Shown here: in pieces, positions 1 to 7,316 of the stretch
Position numbering within the stretch: the stretch's first letter is position 1
How the letters are laid out: each line of letters begins with the position of its first letter
Virus record (IMG/VR): IMGVR_UViG_3300022700_000177
Coordinates: 1-64,000 of that record
Source of the DNA: a virus
Length of the DNA: 64,000 nt
Reading direction: 5' to 3' (one strand)
The notes under the pieces: model-generated
Database searches by the model: none
What the model was told of the DNA's origin: nothing
Seen by the model: only the letters and a program-made list of their open reading frames with translations
Position numbers and translations under genes: made by a program

Positions 1-519
1 TTTTGATTGAGCTGATTGTGGCTCTTGGTTTCTACTGACTCCCCAATCATGCTCGGCATCTTTGTAACTAACTCAAAAAATACAAGTTTTTCCCCGATTT
101 ACTATCGTATTTTTGAGTTAGAGAAGATTCGGGGTGTGATTGATAACTGTGAGCAGAGAGAAGACAAACCACGCTCAATCAAAACTTCAGTTTTAGGCTG
201 AAGGGATGTTCTTTGACAATACAGAAGTTTTGGGGTTTTGGTAAGATTATTGTTGCTTTTCTCAGGCAAGGCAAAACAGTAACACCCTAAGTTTATTAAC
301 AGTTTTCTTTGTGTGCGAACGCTCTGCGGGGATTGTTTTACTTGTAGTTTAATAATTCTCGTTAGTACAAATTTTCGCCAAAGTGAAACGCCAACCACTA
401 CTTATCGTGTGAGTCTGCCTCCATTAGCTTGGCAAAGGCAGGCCGGGTGTCTGATGTTTCATTTTAACTGCAAGTAGCTGTTTTTCAAATCGGGGACTAC
501 TTGTTTTAATTGACTCTGA
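1..519. other. Non-coding region with a large inverted-repeat structure
   Basis: I see no convincing gene before 584: the short open frames here lack ribosome sites and resemble no family. Positions 1-12 (TTTTGATTGAGC) are perfectly complementary to 173-184. Within that, 69-83 pairs with 107-120 (14 base pairs, one bulged A), and a further hairpin, CTTCAG/CTGAAG, follows at 185-203. CCCCGA at 92-97 could instead pair with TCGGGG at 129-134. This could be a structured RNA, the end of a small mobile element or an untranslated leader. The remainder (204-519) shows nothing recognisable. Confidence 0.4.
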
Positions 520-546
520 GAAGGGGAGAACTGAGTTCTTCCCTTC
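520..546 (+). other. Intergenic hairpin, 12-bp stem
   Basis: GAAGGGGAGAAC pairs with GTTCTTCCCTTC across a TGA loop, with one G.T wobble. No run of T follows, so it is not a classical intrinsic terminator. The next 35 bases are an AACC...AAATTGGAGGT leader into the gene at 584. Its left arm with flank (TCTGAGAAGGGGAGA) recurs at 1163-1177. Confidence 0.6.
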
Positions 547-583
547 AATTGTGTCAGTTAACCATTAAAATTGGAGGTGGTTT

Positions 584-910
584 ATGTTTAAAGTACAATT
601 TGATTGTCCAGTATGTGGGACCAACAAAATTGAACAGGTAGCTGAAGGGTCTTTTGTTTCTCAACTTGTAGCAATTGTGGACAATGGGGAAAACGTACAA
701 AAAGACTTGGAAATAACAGAAGAGTTTGTTCAAAGATTCCAGTGCTTTGAATGTGGTTTTGTATTAAAAGACGATAATGGGAATTACATCTCTGACCCCG
801 AAGAACTTTACGAACACTTGCTTGAAAACGGCTGGGTATCTAATGAAGAGTATGAGGACACTATTACGGCTGAACGTGCTTCTTATATGAAAGAACAGTT
901 AAACACTTAA
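584..910 (+). CDS. Small zinc-ribbon protein
   Basis: This 108-residue protein opens with CPVC near residue 9 and has a second pair, CFEC, near residue 58, the layout of a four-cysteine zinc ribbon with a long insert. The C-terminal half is acidic. ATG at 584 follows a strong TTGGAGGTGG site, and the next gene starts 14 bases after the stop. It is the first of a long series of small zinc-ribbon genes in the left third of the window. The function is not recognised. Confidence 0.7.
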   Translation: MFKVQFDCPVCGTNKIEQVAEGSFVSQLVAIVDNGENVQKDLEITEEFVQRFQCFECGFVLKDDNGNYISDPEELYEHLLENGWVSNEEYEDTITAERASYMKEQLNT

Positions 911-923
911 ATTGGAGGTTGTT

Positions 924-1157
924 ATGAGTAACATTATCAGCAATCGTATGGGGCACAGGCCAATGGGGTATGTAACTTCTCAGTTTTTTGGTATGAATAC
1001 TGATGGGAGTTACATGAGAGAGCTAAGGAAAATAGATAGAGAAGCTCGGGAAGCATCTTCTCGGGGTTCTGCTGTGATTCATGTACGAAAAGGTGAGTCT
1101 CGTTTAGGTGCTTATTTGAGTAGTATTCCAGAGAAAAGCAAGCGTAAGCGTGGTTAA
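924..1157 (+). CDS. Small basic protein, unknown function
   Basis: This is a 77-residue protein with an arginine-rich middle (MRELRKIDREAREA) and a basic tail ending KSKRKRG. I chose ATG at 924 because TTGGAGG lies just upstream; the TTG at 912 is inside that ribosome site. It may bind nucleic acid given its charge, but no family is recognised. A hairpin follows its stop. Confidence 0.6.
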   Translation: MSNIISNRMGHRPMGYVTSQFFGMNTDGSYMRELRKIDREAREASSRGSAVIHVRKGESRLGAYLSSIPEKSKRKRG

Positions 1158-1168
1158 ATAATTCTGAG

Positions 1169-1193
1169 AAGGGGAGAGCATTGTTCTCCCCTT
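1169..1193 (+). other. Intergenic hairpin, 11-bp stem
   Basis: AAGGGGAGAGC pairs with GTTCTCCCCTT over a 3-base loop, with one wobble. It shares the flank TCTGAGAAGGGGAGA with the hairpin at 520. It is followed by TTTAAC...GATTGGAGGTGG leading to ATG 1231, and no T run is present. Confidence 0.6.
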
Positions 1194-1230
1194 TGATTGG
1201 ATCGTTTAACTTATAAGATTGGAGGTGGCT

Positions 1231-1536
1231 ATGAAACACAAAAACGGTATTTTCTTTCGTAAGGGCATGATTGTAATGATTACAAACATTTATAACAAAG
1301 ACCTTAAAAGAATACGAATAAGACGTACGGTTGGAATAATTCATCATATTGATGAAGATGGGTATGTCTCATTGTACCCACTGCATGGTACTGCGAGAAA
1401 GGTATTGCGAGAAAGGTATTGCGAGAAAGATGGTCTTGAATACCACACAAATGGAGATAAGACATACAGCGATACTTACGGACATGCTTGCCATCATGTT
1501 TCATTAAAAACCACCCGTATTCTTGGAGAGGTGTAA
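1231..1536 (+). CDS. Small protein of unknown function with an internal 14-bp tandem repeat
   Basis: The protein has 101 residues and starts at ATG 1231, six bases after GGAGGT. The N-terminal half is strand-like and basic, and residues around 53-66 are encoded by three copies of a 14-base unit. Three copies make 42 bases, so the frame is kept although one unit is not a multiple of three. No family is recognised. Confidence 0.6.
   Translation: MKHKNGIFFRKGMIVMITNIYNKDLKRIRIRRTVGIIHHIDEDGYVSLYPLHGTARKVLRERYCEKDGLEYHTNGDKTYSDTYGHACHHVSLKTTRILGEV
1387..1428 (+). repeat. Tandem repeat, 3 x 14 bp, inside a coding sequence
   Basis: GGTAYTGCGAGAAA occurs three times head to tail; the first copy has C and the others T at position 5. 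The array lies inside the 1231-1536 gene and adds 14 codons. Replication slippage is the likely origin. Confidence 0.9.
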
Positions 1537-1595
1537 TTTCAAGTAGGGAGTACTATAATACTCGACCTAATAACCATTAAAATTGGAGGTGGTTT

Positions 1596-1892
1596 ATGTC
1601 TGTTGAAGTGTTGAATATTGAGAGTGGGGTTATCTTGGATTATGGGGAAGTCTTCGGTGAAGAAGACTATACCGATTGTCTCCTCGATCCGGGGGAAGTT
1701 CAAATAACTTTAACTGATGGCAGGGTGTTCACTCTTTATAAGGGTGAACGGCTTGAAATCAACGGACAGACTTGGGAAGTTGTTAATTGCACAATCCCAT
1801 TGTATTGTCCTCAGTGTGGCTTGGCGCATACTTGGGACTCTCACAAATGCGTATATCACGATGCGGATTTAGTGACTGAACCTTTAACATAA
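1596..1892 (+). CDS. Small protein with C-terminal cysteine cluster
   Basis: The N-terminal two thirds of this 98-residue protein is acidic and strand-rich, and a CPQCG motif sits near residue 70 with further Cys and His close behind (HKCVYH), suggesting one zinc site. ATG 1596 follows a leader nearly identical to that of the 584 gene (ACCATTAAAATTGGAGGTGG). Function unknown. Confidence 0.65.
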   Translation: MSVEVLNIESGVILDYGEVFGEEDYTDCLLDPGEVQITLTDGRVFTLYKGERLEINGQTWEVVNCTIPLYCPQCGLAHTWDSHKCVYHDADLVTEPLT

Positions 1893-1903
1893 AGGGAATC
1901 TTA

Positions 1904-1934
1904 CAAGCTGTCTGCTCTCATAGTAGGCAGCTTG
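1904..1934 (+). other. Intergenic hairpin
   Basis: CAAGCTG at 1904-1910 pairs with CAGCTTG at 1928-1934, with extra possible pairs inside. No T run follows directly. It belongs to the recurrent hairpin-plus-leader set; here the leader is AAACCTATAAAATTTTAGAGGTGG. Confidence 0.5.
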
Positions 1935-1976
1935 GATAGATTTCTTTTTAAACCTATAAAATTTTAGAGGTGGTTT

Positions 1977-2282
1977 ATGAGTTTTAATAATACTTTATAC
2001 TTAAAACCTTTAGAAGAGCTACAAAGGAGACTTGGCGGTAAGTGCGGTGAAAATAAAAGATGCTGCCCTTATTTCATAACAAAAGGTCTTTGGATTTGTA
2101 AAGATTGTGTTGAGATGTTTAAGGATATTGCGGATCTTCAAAAAGAGGTTGGAGAATCTGAAAAGTCCCATGTAAACCCATGTCCTTGCTGTTCCAAACA
2201 ATTAAGTAGTGAAGTAGTCATAGCAAGACTGGAAGAACTTATTGAGGAATTAAGGGAAGAACTTATTGAAGGGGAAAAATAA
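1977..2282 (+). CDS. Small cysteine-rich protein with C-terminal helix
   Basis: This 101-residue protein has three cysteine groups (CCPYF, CKDC, CPCC), enough for one or two zinc sites, followed by a Glu-rich helix that could be a short coiled coil. ATG 1977 follows TAGAGGTGG. The next gene starts 19 bases downstream, so the two are probably cotranscribed. No family is recognised. Confidence 0.65.
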   Translation: MSFNNTLYLKPLEELQRRLGGKCGENKRCCPYFITKGLWICKDCVEMFKDIADLQKEVGESEKSHVNPCPCCSKQLSSEVVIARLEELIEELREELIEGEK

Positions 2283-2301
2283 AACTAAATTGGAGGTATT
2301 T

Positions 2302-2568
2302 ATGAACTGTCCAGTATGTAACTGTGCTTCATTTTGGAATGAAGAAACTGGGTTTGCTTTTGTTTGCCGAGATTGTGGTACAGAAATTCGGTGCAGTGCT
2401 TTAAATTTTCACAAAGTGAACCTTGATTCCGCTATTGATAAACAAGAGTGGATCAAGGCTATCAAAGCAATCCGAAACATTTCCTGTTCACAGGGAGGTG
2501 AAACTATTGGCTTGAAGGAAGCCAAAACCATAGTAGATGTTTTTAGGAAATACATTCCTGTAGATTAG
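2302..2568 (+). CDS. Zinc ribbon fused to a ribosomal-L7/L12-C-terminal-like domain
   Basis: This 88-residue protein has CPVC at 3-6 and CRDC at 22-25, a zinc ribbon. Residues 48-85 (K..WIKAIKAIR....IGLKEAKTIVD) follow the pattern of the bL12 C-terminal domain, which in ribosomes contacts translational GTPases; here a short insert sits between the two helices. ATG 2302 follows TTGGAGG. Contact with translation factors is inference; the L7/L12 likeness is from motif reading only. Confidence 0.6.
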   Translation: MNCPVCNCASFWNEETGFAFVCRDCGTEIRCSALNFHKVNLDSAIDKQEWIKAIKAIRNISCSQGGETIGLKEAKTIVDVFRKYIPVD

Positions 2569-2578
2569 GAGGTTTTTA

Positions 2579-2605
2579 GAAGGCTTGAGTAAAATTCAAG
2601 CCTTC
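2579..2605 (+). other. Intergenic hairpin, perfect 10-bp stem
   Basis: GAAGGCTTGA pairs perfectly with TCAAGCCTTC over a 7-base loop, about 10 bases after the stop of the upstream gene. No clear T run follows, so termination is uncertain. A second weak hairpin (CTGTC/GACAG) precedes the next ribosome site. Confidence 0.55.
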
Positions 2606-2675
2606 AATAAAACCTTTTAGTTTTAACAAACCTACTGTCACTCCGGGGACAGCACAAACAAATTGGAGGTGGATT

Positions 2676-2819
2676 ATGCCAAAGAGCAAGCATAGGAAAA
2701 AAGAAAAACCTAATAGCAGAGCGAGAAAAAGCCAAAAGGTTCAAACGCCCAAACCCAACAACCAAACATATCTGGAAAAAATGTTTTTTGATGCGTTTTT
2801 TAGATTAAAGAATTTTTAA
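2676..2819 (+). CDS. 47-residue basic peptide
   Basis: ATG 2676 follows AAATTGGAGGTGG and opens a 47-codon frame. The first 27 residues are strongly basic (MPKSKHRKKEK...), and the C-terminus is aromatic and hydrophobic (MFFDAFFRLKNF). The strong ribosome site is the main reason for calling it. A nucleic-acid or membrane contact is possible, but function is unknown. Confidence 0.6.
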   Translation: MPKSKHRKKEKPNSRARKSQKVQTPKPNNQTYLEKMFFDAFFRLKNF

Positions 2820-2850
2820 GATTTTAAACTCACTCCTGAGGAGGTGGCTT

Positions 2851-3312
2851 ATGTGTATTGCTGTACCTGTAGAAAAAATTGATTTTTTCGATGAAACAGA
2901 AGGATTTGGTTATAAGGTAATGACTGAAAAAAATGGTTTTATTCAGCCTTTATTTCCTCGAGGACAAAAAGGATTTGGTAGGGTTCCTAAATTTTTTAAG
3001 TATGCAAAAAATAGCTTTGTCCCTTTCAAAGACAAAGCTGCTATAAGAGAGTCCCTTATTTATTTCGGACCAAAACATATGTTTGACAATTATGTTCAGG
3101 GTTTCAACTTCTTTCTATATTTTGATGAGGCAGCGAAATACCTGCGAGAAACCGGGTATTATTATTTAAATGCAGAAGTAGGTATTTATAAAATTTATTA
3201 TCAAAAAGGTATTGGCAGCTACACAATACCTTCAGGCTTAGTTGGGAATTATATGAAAACTTCTATTTGTTCTGAATTTATAATTATGAGAAGAGAAAGG
3301 GGGTTTATTTAA
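2851..3312 (+). CDS. Hypothetical protein, 153 aa
   Basis: ATG 2851 follows GAGGAGGTGG. The protein is rich in Phe and Tyr with no signal peptide or membrane span and no motif I recognise. The gene at 3315 begins two bases after its stop, so the two are probably translated together. Confidence 0.65.
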   Translation: MCIAVPVEKIDFFDETEGFGYKVMTEKNGFIQPLFPRGQKGFGRVPKFFKYAKNSFVPFKDKAAIRESLIYFGPKHMFDNYVQGFNFFLYFDEAAKYLRETGYYYLNAEVGIYKIYYQKGIGSYTIPSGLVGNYMKTSICSEFIIMRRERGFI

Positions 3313-3314
3313 GT

Positions 3315-3818
3315 ATGTGTAACCGATTTGACGAAGCTATCCAGTGTTTCCATGATGTAAAATTGGATGTTGGGTACAAACTATTTGAATTGTGGGCTAA
3401 AGAATCTACGGGAGATATTTTATACCTCCCTCCATGGTCTTCTTATCCTTATGAATTCAATAAGGATGTTTGTACTTTCATTAAAGAAAAAGAAAGCGAA
3501 GGTGATGGCTTTTCTTTCTTTGTTGAATTAAAAGAAGCTGAACATTTCTTTAAAAACCTTAATTCATGCAATCCCCCTATTAATACCGAACAGGCAGTGC
3601 TGCTTTTTGATAAAACTACTCGTGTAACAAACGTGTTTAAAGGGATTGCTTTAGCCGAAATAGCTTTATTTAACCCCTCATTGGTAATTAGTCACAAATT
3701 GGATGGAAAAAGAAGGGTACTTGGACTTACACCTAAATTTATAATTAAGAAGATTATAGAAACTACAACTACAAACCATGAAATTACGAAAAAAAGGGAG
3801 GATCATTATGGAATGTAA
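3315..3818 (+). CDS. Hypothetical protein, 167 aa
   Basis: The start at ATG 3315 follows AGAAAGGGGGTTTATTTAAGT. The end overlaps the start of the next gene by 11 bases. The sequence is mixed alpha/beta in character with a basic C-terminus. No family is recognised. Confidence 0.65.
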   Translation: MCNRFDEAIQCFHDVKLDVGYKLFELWAKESTGDILYLPPWSSYPYEFNKDVCTFIKEKESEGDGFSFFVELKEAEHFFKNLNSCNPPINTEQAVLLFDKTTRVTNVFKGIALAEIALFNPSLVISHKLDGKRRVLGLTPKFIIKKIIETTTTNHEITKKREDHYGM

Positions 3819-4137
3819 AAATTGTGGTACAGAAATGTGTTTGGTGGGTTTTGAATCAGAAAAACCTAAAAGGCCAAAGTATATATGTACTGAGTGTGGG
3901 AAACAAGAGGTAAATACTGCCAGAGCTTGGGTAGCTTGGCTTGTACCTTCTATCATGATTAGACTTGACAGTACAAGTCCTGTCAATGAGACCATCCTAA
4001 ATCTTGCTGTTGAATTTTTAGGTCCAATTCATATTCAAGGAGGTAACTACAAAGAAATGATGAGGTTGGAAAGTGTGGTGAAATTCCCAAGAAAATTCTC
4101 TTCTCTTTCATTAGATAGAAAGTATTTTAGGTCTTGA
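3808..4137 (+). CDS. Zinc-ribbon protein, 109 aa
   Basis: CKNC at residues 3-6 and CTEC near 29-32 make a classic N-terminal zinc ribbon. The remaining 75 residues show no known motif. ATG 3808 is chosen because GGGAGG lies eight bases upstream; it overlaps the previous gene by 11 bases. A strong hairpin follows the stop. Confidence 0.65.
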   Translation: MECKNCGTEMCLVGFESEKPKRPKYICTECGKQEVNTARAWVAWLVPSIMIRLDSTSPVNETILNLAVEFLGPIHIQGGNYKEMMRLESVVKFPRKFSSLSLDRKYFRS

Positions 4138-4143
4138 ATCATC

Positions 4144-4170
4144 GGAGCCCTGAGTTATTCTCGGGGTTCC
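4144..4170 (+). other. Intergenic hairpin, 11-bp stem
   Basis: GGAGCCCTGAG pairs with CTCGGGGTTCC with two wobbles over a 5-base loop. The leader GGAACCTTAAACCAAATTGG and AGGTGG follow before ATG 4210. There is no T run. Confidence 0.6.
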
Positions 4171-4209
4171 CATTGATTTAGGAACCTTAAACCAAATTGG
4201 AGGTGGATT

Positions 4210-4518
4210 ATGGAAGAGACAAATTTTTATGTGGGGTTTTATGCAAAGTATAACGAAAGGTTTCATGCTGAAAGGGTTCTTCACATTCTTTCAAATTTTG
4301 AAATGCCTTGTTCTATGTCTGTTTGTCCAGGAGAACCTTATTTTCGTATACCTTGGGTGGGAGGTATTGATTATTTGGAGCATAAAATAATCTTTGCTTG
4401 CCCCATTTGCCGTAAATTTGCCGGTATTGACAGAGGTGAGTGCCCTTGTCCAACCCTTGGAAAGGAAGAAAATATCAAAAGGTCTTGGTTAAAACTTAAA
4501 GAAATGGGATTAGTTTAA
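4210..4518 (+). CDS. Small protein with CPIC/CPCP zinc-ribbon-like motif
   Basis: This 102-residue protein carries CPIC near residue 64 and CPCP near 77, consistent with one zinc site, after a mixed N-terminal domain. ATG 4210 follows GGAGGTGG. It heads a compact run of genes (4210-5518) with gaps of 10 bases or fewer. Function unknown. Confidence 0.65.
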   Translation: MEETNFYVGFYAKYNERFHAERVLHILSNFEMPCSMSVCPGEPYFRIPWVGGIDYLEHKIIFACPICRKFAGIDRGECPCPTLGKEENIKRSWLKLKEMGLV

Positions 4519-4527
4519 GGGGGTTTT

Positions 4528-4764
4528 ATGTACAAAATGTATGATGTTGACATTGAGGACTTAACTCAAGAAGAAATTCAAGAGTTATTCCTTAAGCATG
4601 ATGAGTCAAACCTGTGGCCTATCAAAGGAAGATTCAATGTTACTGAAAAAGCGATACAAAACCTTAAACAGTTTGAGGAACTTGGTGGTGTTTTGAATGA
4701 CGGTCTTGAGTACGCATTGGCTTTAGACAATGAAATATCTAAAATTGTAAACTCGGAGGTGTAG
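4528..4764 (+). CDS. Hypothetical acidic protein, 78 aa
   Basis: ATG 4528 follows AAGGGGG. The protein is acidic and predicted largely helical. The next gene starts one base after its stop. No motif is recognised. Confidence 0.6.
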   Translation: MYKMYDVDIEDLTQEEIQELFLKHDESNLWPIKGRFNVTEKAIQNLKQFEELGGVLNDGLEYALALDNEISKIVNSEV

Positions 4765-4765
4765 T

Positions 4766-4969
4766 ATGAAGTACATTAACCATGCAATGGATGAAAAGTT
4801 GCACAAAAAGTTGGTTAAGCTGGCTGAGGAAAGACGCTTGCCCTTACGTCACTTAATGAATAAACTGGTGGACTTGGGGCTTGATCTTGTCAAAGCCCAA
4901 AAGAAAGGGAGTAAAATTGTTGTTGTTGATAAGGAAGGCAATGAAACCCAACTCAAAATCTATCTTTAA
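4766..4969 (+). CDS. Small basic protein, possible ribbon-helix-helix DNA-binding protein
   Basis: The protein has 67 residues, with a strand-like start (MKYINHAMDEKL) followed by two helices (HKKLVKLAEERR and RHLMNKLVDLGLDLV). This resembles ribbon-helix-helix regulators, but the fit is weaker than for the gene at 24517. ATG 4766 follows CGGAGGTG. It may regulate neighbouring genes. Confidence 0.55.
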   Translation: MKYINHAMDEKLHKKLVKLAEERRLPLRHLMNKLVDLGLDLVKAQKKGSKIVVVDKEGNETQLKIYL

Positions 4970-4978
4970 GGAGGTATC

Positions 4979-5155
4979 ATGGGAGAACAAATCAATCACA
5001 AACCAAGTGAAAAAAGGCAGATCAGGAAAGCTCAAAAAAAACGTGGAATGAAATATCTTCAAGAAAAAGGTGTTGATGTCATTGAATGGTGTAGACAACA
5101 TGACCCGTTGTATCAAGTCAAGGGTATTGAACGGCACCTAAAAACAAGGAGGTAA
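4979..5155 (+). CDS. 58-residue basic protein
   Basis: ATG 4979 follows AAGGAGG, and the frame encodes 58 residues rich in Lys and Arg in the N-terminal half (KPSEKRQIRKAQKKRG). The following gene begins 3 bases after the stop behind its own AAGGAGG. Function unknown. Confidence 0.6.
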   Translation: MGEQINHKPSEKRQIRKAQKKRGMKYLQEKGVDVIEWCRQHDPLYQVKGIERHLKTRR

Positions 5156-5158
5156 CTC

Positions 5159-5518
5159 ATGGCACTGTATTTCAATCCCAATCCAGAGGCACAGAGGGCA
5201 ATAATGAAGACAATTTTCTTTGTCTACAACAACCACTCTTTATCATCCTTCACTGCTTTTATGGGAAAACTGTCATACCTGGATGGCTATGGTGATGATG
5301 GGGTTGATGTTATTTTGACTTCAGCTAACAGAAGGCCGGTCCAAGACAAAGAGGATTTCATTGAGTTCGGGATTCAGTGGACTCAACAAAAAGATATAAA
5401 TGAACCACATTATGAACATCCAATTTATTGTAGAGAAAACATCTTTATGGTTGGAGGTCTTGTTTATCATGGCAATGATCAATGGGGGTGTTCATACCTA
5501 AAAGTTGCTGAAAAGTAG
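5159..5518 (+). CDS. Hypothetical protein, 119 aa
   Basis: ATG 5159 follows ACAAGGAGGTAACTC, a near-ideal ribosome site. The protein looks like a single alpha/beta domain with no recognised motif. A hairpin begins directly at the base after its stop codon. Confidence 0.6.
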   Translation: MALYFNPNPEAQRAIMKTIFFVYNNHSLSSFTAFMGKLSYLDGYGDDGVDVILTSANRRPVQDKEDFIEFGIQWTQQKDINEPHYEHPIYCRENIFMVGGLVYHGNDQWGCSYLKVAEK

Positions 5519-5544
5519 ATGCCCTTGGCTTGTGTCAGGGGCAT
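5519..5544 (+). other. Intergenic hairpin abutting a stop codon
   Basis: ATGCCCTTG pairs with CAGGGGCAT with one wobble over an 8-base loop and starts immediately after a TAG stop. It is followed by a short T-containing stretch and the leader AACATCAACAAATTGGGGGT. Confidence 0.6.
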
Positions 5545-5583
5545 TTATCGTTTCAGGAACATCAACAAATTGGGGGTGGATTT

Positions 5584-5751
5584 ATGTATGTGATTAAAAA
5601 AGGTTCATTGTATGTGGCAAAGGAAGGATTGCCTTGTTCCTACACAAAAGTTGTAAAAAAAGCAAGGAAATTCAAAACAAAAGAGGAGGCTGAACGAAAC
5701 AGATGTCCTGAAAATGAACGGGTTGTTGACTTATTGACTGACATTCTTTAA
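5584..5751 (+). CDS. 55-residue basic protein
   Basis: ATG 5584 follows TTGGGGGTGG. The product is a basic 55-residue protein with two cysteines. It lies 11 bases upstream of the radical SAM gene, so the two are likely cotranscribed. No family is recognised. Confidence 0.55.
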   Translation: MYVIKKGSLYVAKEGLPCSYTKVVKKARKFKTKEEAERNRCPENERVVDLLTDIL

Positions 5752-5762
5752 GGAGTGACTGC

Positions 5763-6461
5763 ATGACCTACATTCAAATCACTACAAGGTGCAACATGCG
5801 TTGTCCACACTGCTGCTACTCATGTACAGAGGATGGACAAGACATGGACATCGAAACATTCAAAAGGGCAGTTAAGGAATCGGATGAGATTGAGGATAGT
5901 GGTATAACTATTGGGGGTGGAGAACCCACACTTCATCCCCAATTTTGGGAGTTCATGGGTATTGCTTTGAGTGCATGGTGTCTTGACGATTTGCCTTTAT
6001 TCATTGCCACTAATGGTTCAAACAAAGACATCTCCATGAGGCTTGCACACATGGCAAAACGGGGACTGATTCATGCAGCTCTGTCCGTTGATGATTTTCA
6101 CTTAGGCATAGATGAGTCAGTGCTAAAGGCTTTCGGCTATTACAGGTCCAGGAAACAGCCTTCCTGGCCTTATGTGGGGCAATACAACACTACGCCAACA
6201 GACTTACGAGAAATCAGAAATGTCTCCTCAAATGTTGCAAACATTGGGAGGGCTGTTGAGAATGGTTTAGGAGTTTCTGATCGTTGTGTATGTGAAACCC
6301 CATTCATCACACCAACAGGCGAAATTTATATGTGCGGTTGTCAAGAGTTTCTTTTAGGTGATATTTTTAATGGGTATGCTTTCCCTGAAGGTTACCATGA
6401 CTTGGATGAGAGGTGTTCAAAGGAATATTTTCAAATGTTAGAGGAAGAGGAGGCGATATGA
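5763..6461 (+). CDS. Radical SAM enzyme
   Basis: This 232-residue protein has the radical SAM cluster motif C10-x3-C14-x2-C17 (CNMRCPHC), which binds a 4Fe-4S cluster and cleaves S-adenosylmethionine, and a GGGEP motif at 51-55. More cysteines near residues 175-200 (CVCETPFITPTGEIYMCGC) look like part of a SPASM-like auxiliary cluster region, but the domain is short. The next gene overlaps by four bases (ATGA) and encodes an unknown protein that could be a partner or substrate. The modification catalysed cannot be told; it is clearly distinct from the QueE gene at 25044. Confidence 0.85.
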   Translation: MTYIQITTRCNMRCPHCCYSCTEDGQDMDIETFKRAVKESDEIEDSGITIGGGEPTLHPQFWEFMGIALSAWCLDDLPLFIATNGSNKDISMRLAHMAKRGLIHAALSVDDFHLGIDESVLKAFGYYRSRKQPSWPYVGQYNTTPTDLREIRNVSSNVANIGRAVENGLGVSDRCVCETPFITPTGEIYMCGCQEFLLGDIFNGYAFPEGYHDLDERCSKEYFQMLEEEEAI

Positions 6462-6835
6462 CTTACTATGAGTTCAAAAATGAAGAGGGAGAAGGTTATG
6501 GCAGTTTCAAAACCTTTTATTTAGATAAAACTGATAGAATGTGGGAAGATGAAGCAACTGAATGGTTTAAATCTTTAGTGGACTATACTGGAGAACACAG
6601 GGACGATATTAGCCTTCTACTCAAATTGAAAGAAAGGGCAGAATACGCAGGTTTTGACTTGGTTCTTGTCGCTGCAAAAAACGAACCTATTTACATGGAA
6701 ATCCAAAAAGCAAAGAAAGCCCTTTCAGGTTGGTATTGGGTGGCAGAATTTCCTGGCTGCCTGCCTGATGGTGACTTTTTTGGCCCTTTTGAAACTGAAG
6801 AGAAAGCTGTTAACAATGCAAGGAGTTTAGAATGA
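6458..6835 (+). CDS. Hypothetical protein, 125 aa, coupled to the radical SAM gene
   Basis: ATG 6458 overlaps the radical SAM stop (ATGA) and follows GAGGAGG, so translation is probably coupled. The C-terminal part (WYWVAEFPG....GPFETEEKAV) resembles small domains that end in a 'GPF.T...A...A' pattern, common in phage proteins. It could serve the radical SAM enzyme, but that rests only on position. Confidence 0.6.
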   Translation: MTYYEFKNEEGEGYGSFKTFYLDKTDRMWEDEATEWFKSLVDYTGEHRDDISLLLKLKERAEYAGFDLVLVAAKNEPIYMEIQKAKKALSGWYWVAEFPGCLPDGDFFGPFETEEKAVNNARSLE

Positions 6836-7143
6836 AAAAAGGAAAGTTCAAAATTAGTGTTGTGAATGATTTGACTGAAGAACAAAGTTGGCGGGAAGTT
6901 TCTGGGTTGATATCAAAATATTTAGGTATACACAAAGGTGAAGGAGGATATCAAGTAACTCATCTACCTACAGGTTTACTCGCTATTAAGTATCCGCTAA
7001 AATATCTAAGGACTGCAAAGGAAATAGTTTCTGAATATGAAAAAAAGTTTCCTTTTGCATTAGCAGAAAAAAATGTTGATAAAATAAAACCCGTTATTCC
7101 AAAAATGCTCGAAATATTTAACTATTATTTCAACAGGGAGTGA
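6832..7143 (+). CDS. Hypothetical protein, 103 aa
   Basis: It starts at ATG 6832 in an ATGA overlap with the preceding gene. The product is basic with a helical C-terminus and no recognised motif. The next small gene starts 3 bases after its stop. Confidence 0.55.
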   Translation: MKKGKFKISVVNDLTEEQSWREVSGLISKYLGIHKGEGGYQVTHLPTGLLAIKYPLKYLRTAKEIVSEYEKKFPFALAEKNVDKIKPVIPKMLEIFNYYFNRE

Positions 7144-7145
7144 CT

Positions 7146-7301
7146 ATGGAAAAGCATAAAAGTATCAGACAAGCTGTGGATTTCTTGGAGATTCAGGGGT
7201 ATAAGCCTATAGCAGGAAAGCCCTGTCATTTCTTCAAATGTAAAAAGAGGGCTGTTATTGTCATCTCCCCAAGAGCAAAGATATTTGTGGCTTACCATTA
7301 G
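7146..7301 (+). CDS. 51-residue hypothetical protein
   Basis: ATG 7146 follows CAGGGAGTGACT. The short product (RQAVDFLEIQGYKPIAGKP...) has a helix followed by strands and resembles small phage proteins of unknown role. A hairpin follows within 20 bases. Confidence 0.5.
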   Translation: MEKHKSIRQAVDFLEIQGYKPIAGKPCHFFKCKKRAVIVISPRAKIFVAYH

Positions 7302-7316
7302 GTTGGCTGATCCTGA

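Noticed and set aside
213-247. TTGACA at 213-218 as a promoter
   Set aside because: No acceptable -10 lies at 16-18 bases; the nearest TAAGAT is 23 bases away.
16-398. Short frames on both strands in the first 400 bases
   Set aside because: No ribosome sites, no recognisable protein pattern, and they cover inverted repeats that explain the sequence better.
1550-1562. TATAAT at 1554 as a promoter for the 1596 gene
   Set aside because: No -35 at the proper distance and no TG extension; the sequence is part of a small GAGTA/TACTC hairpin.
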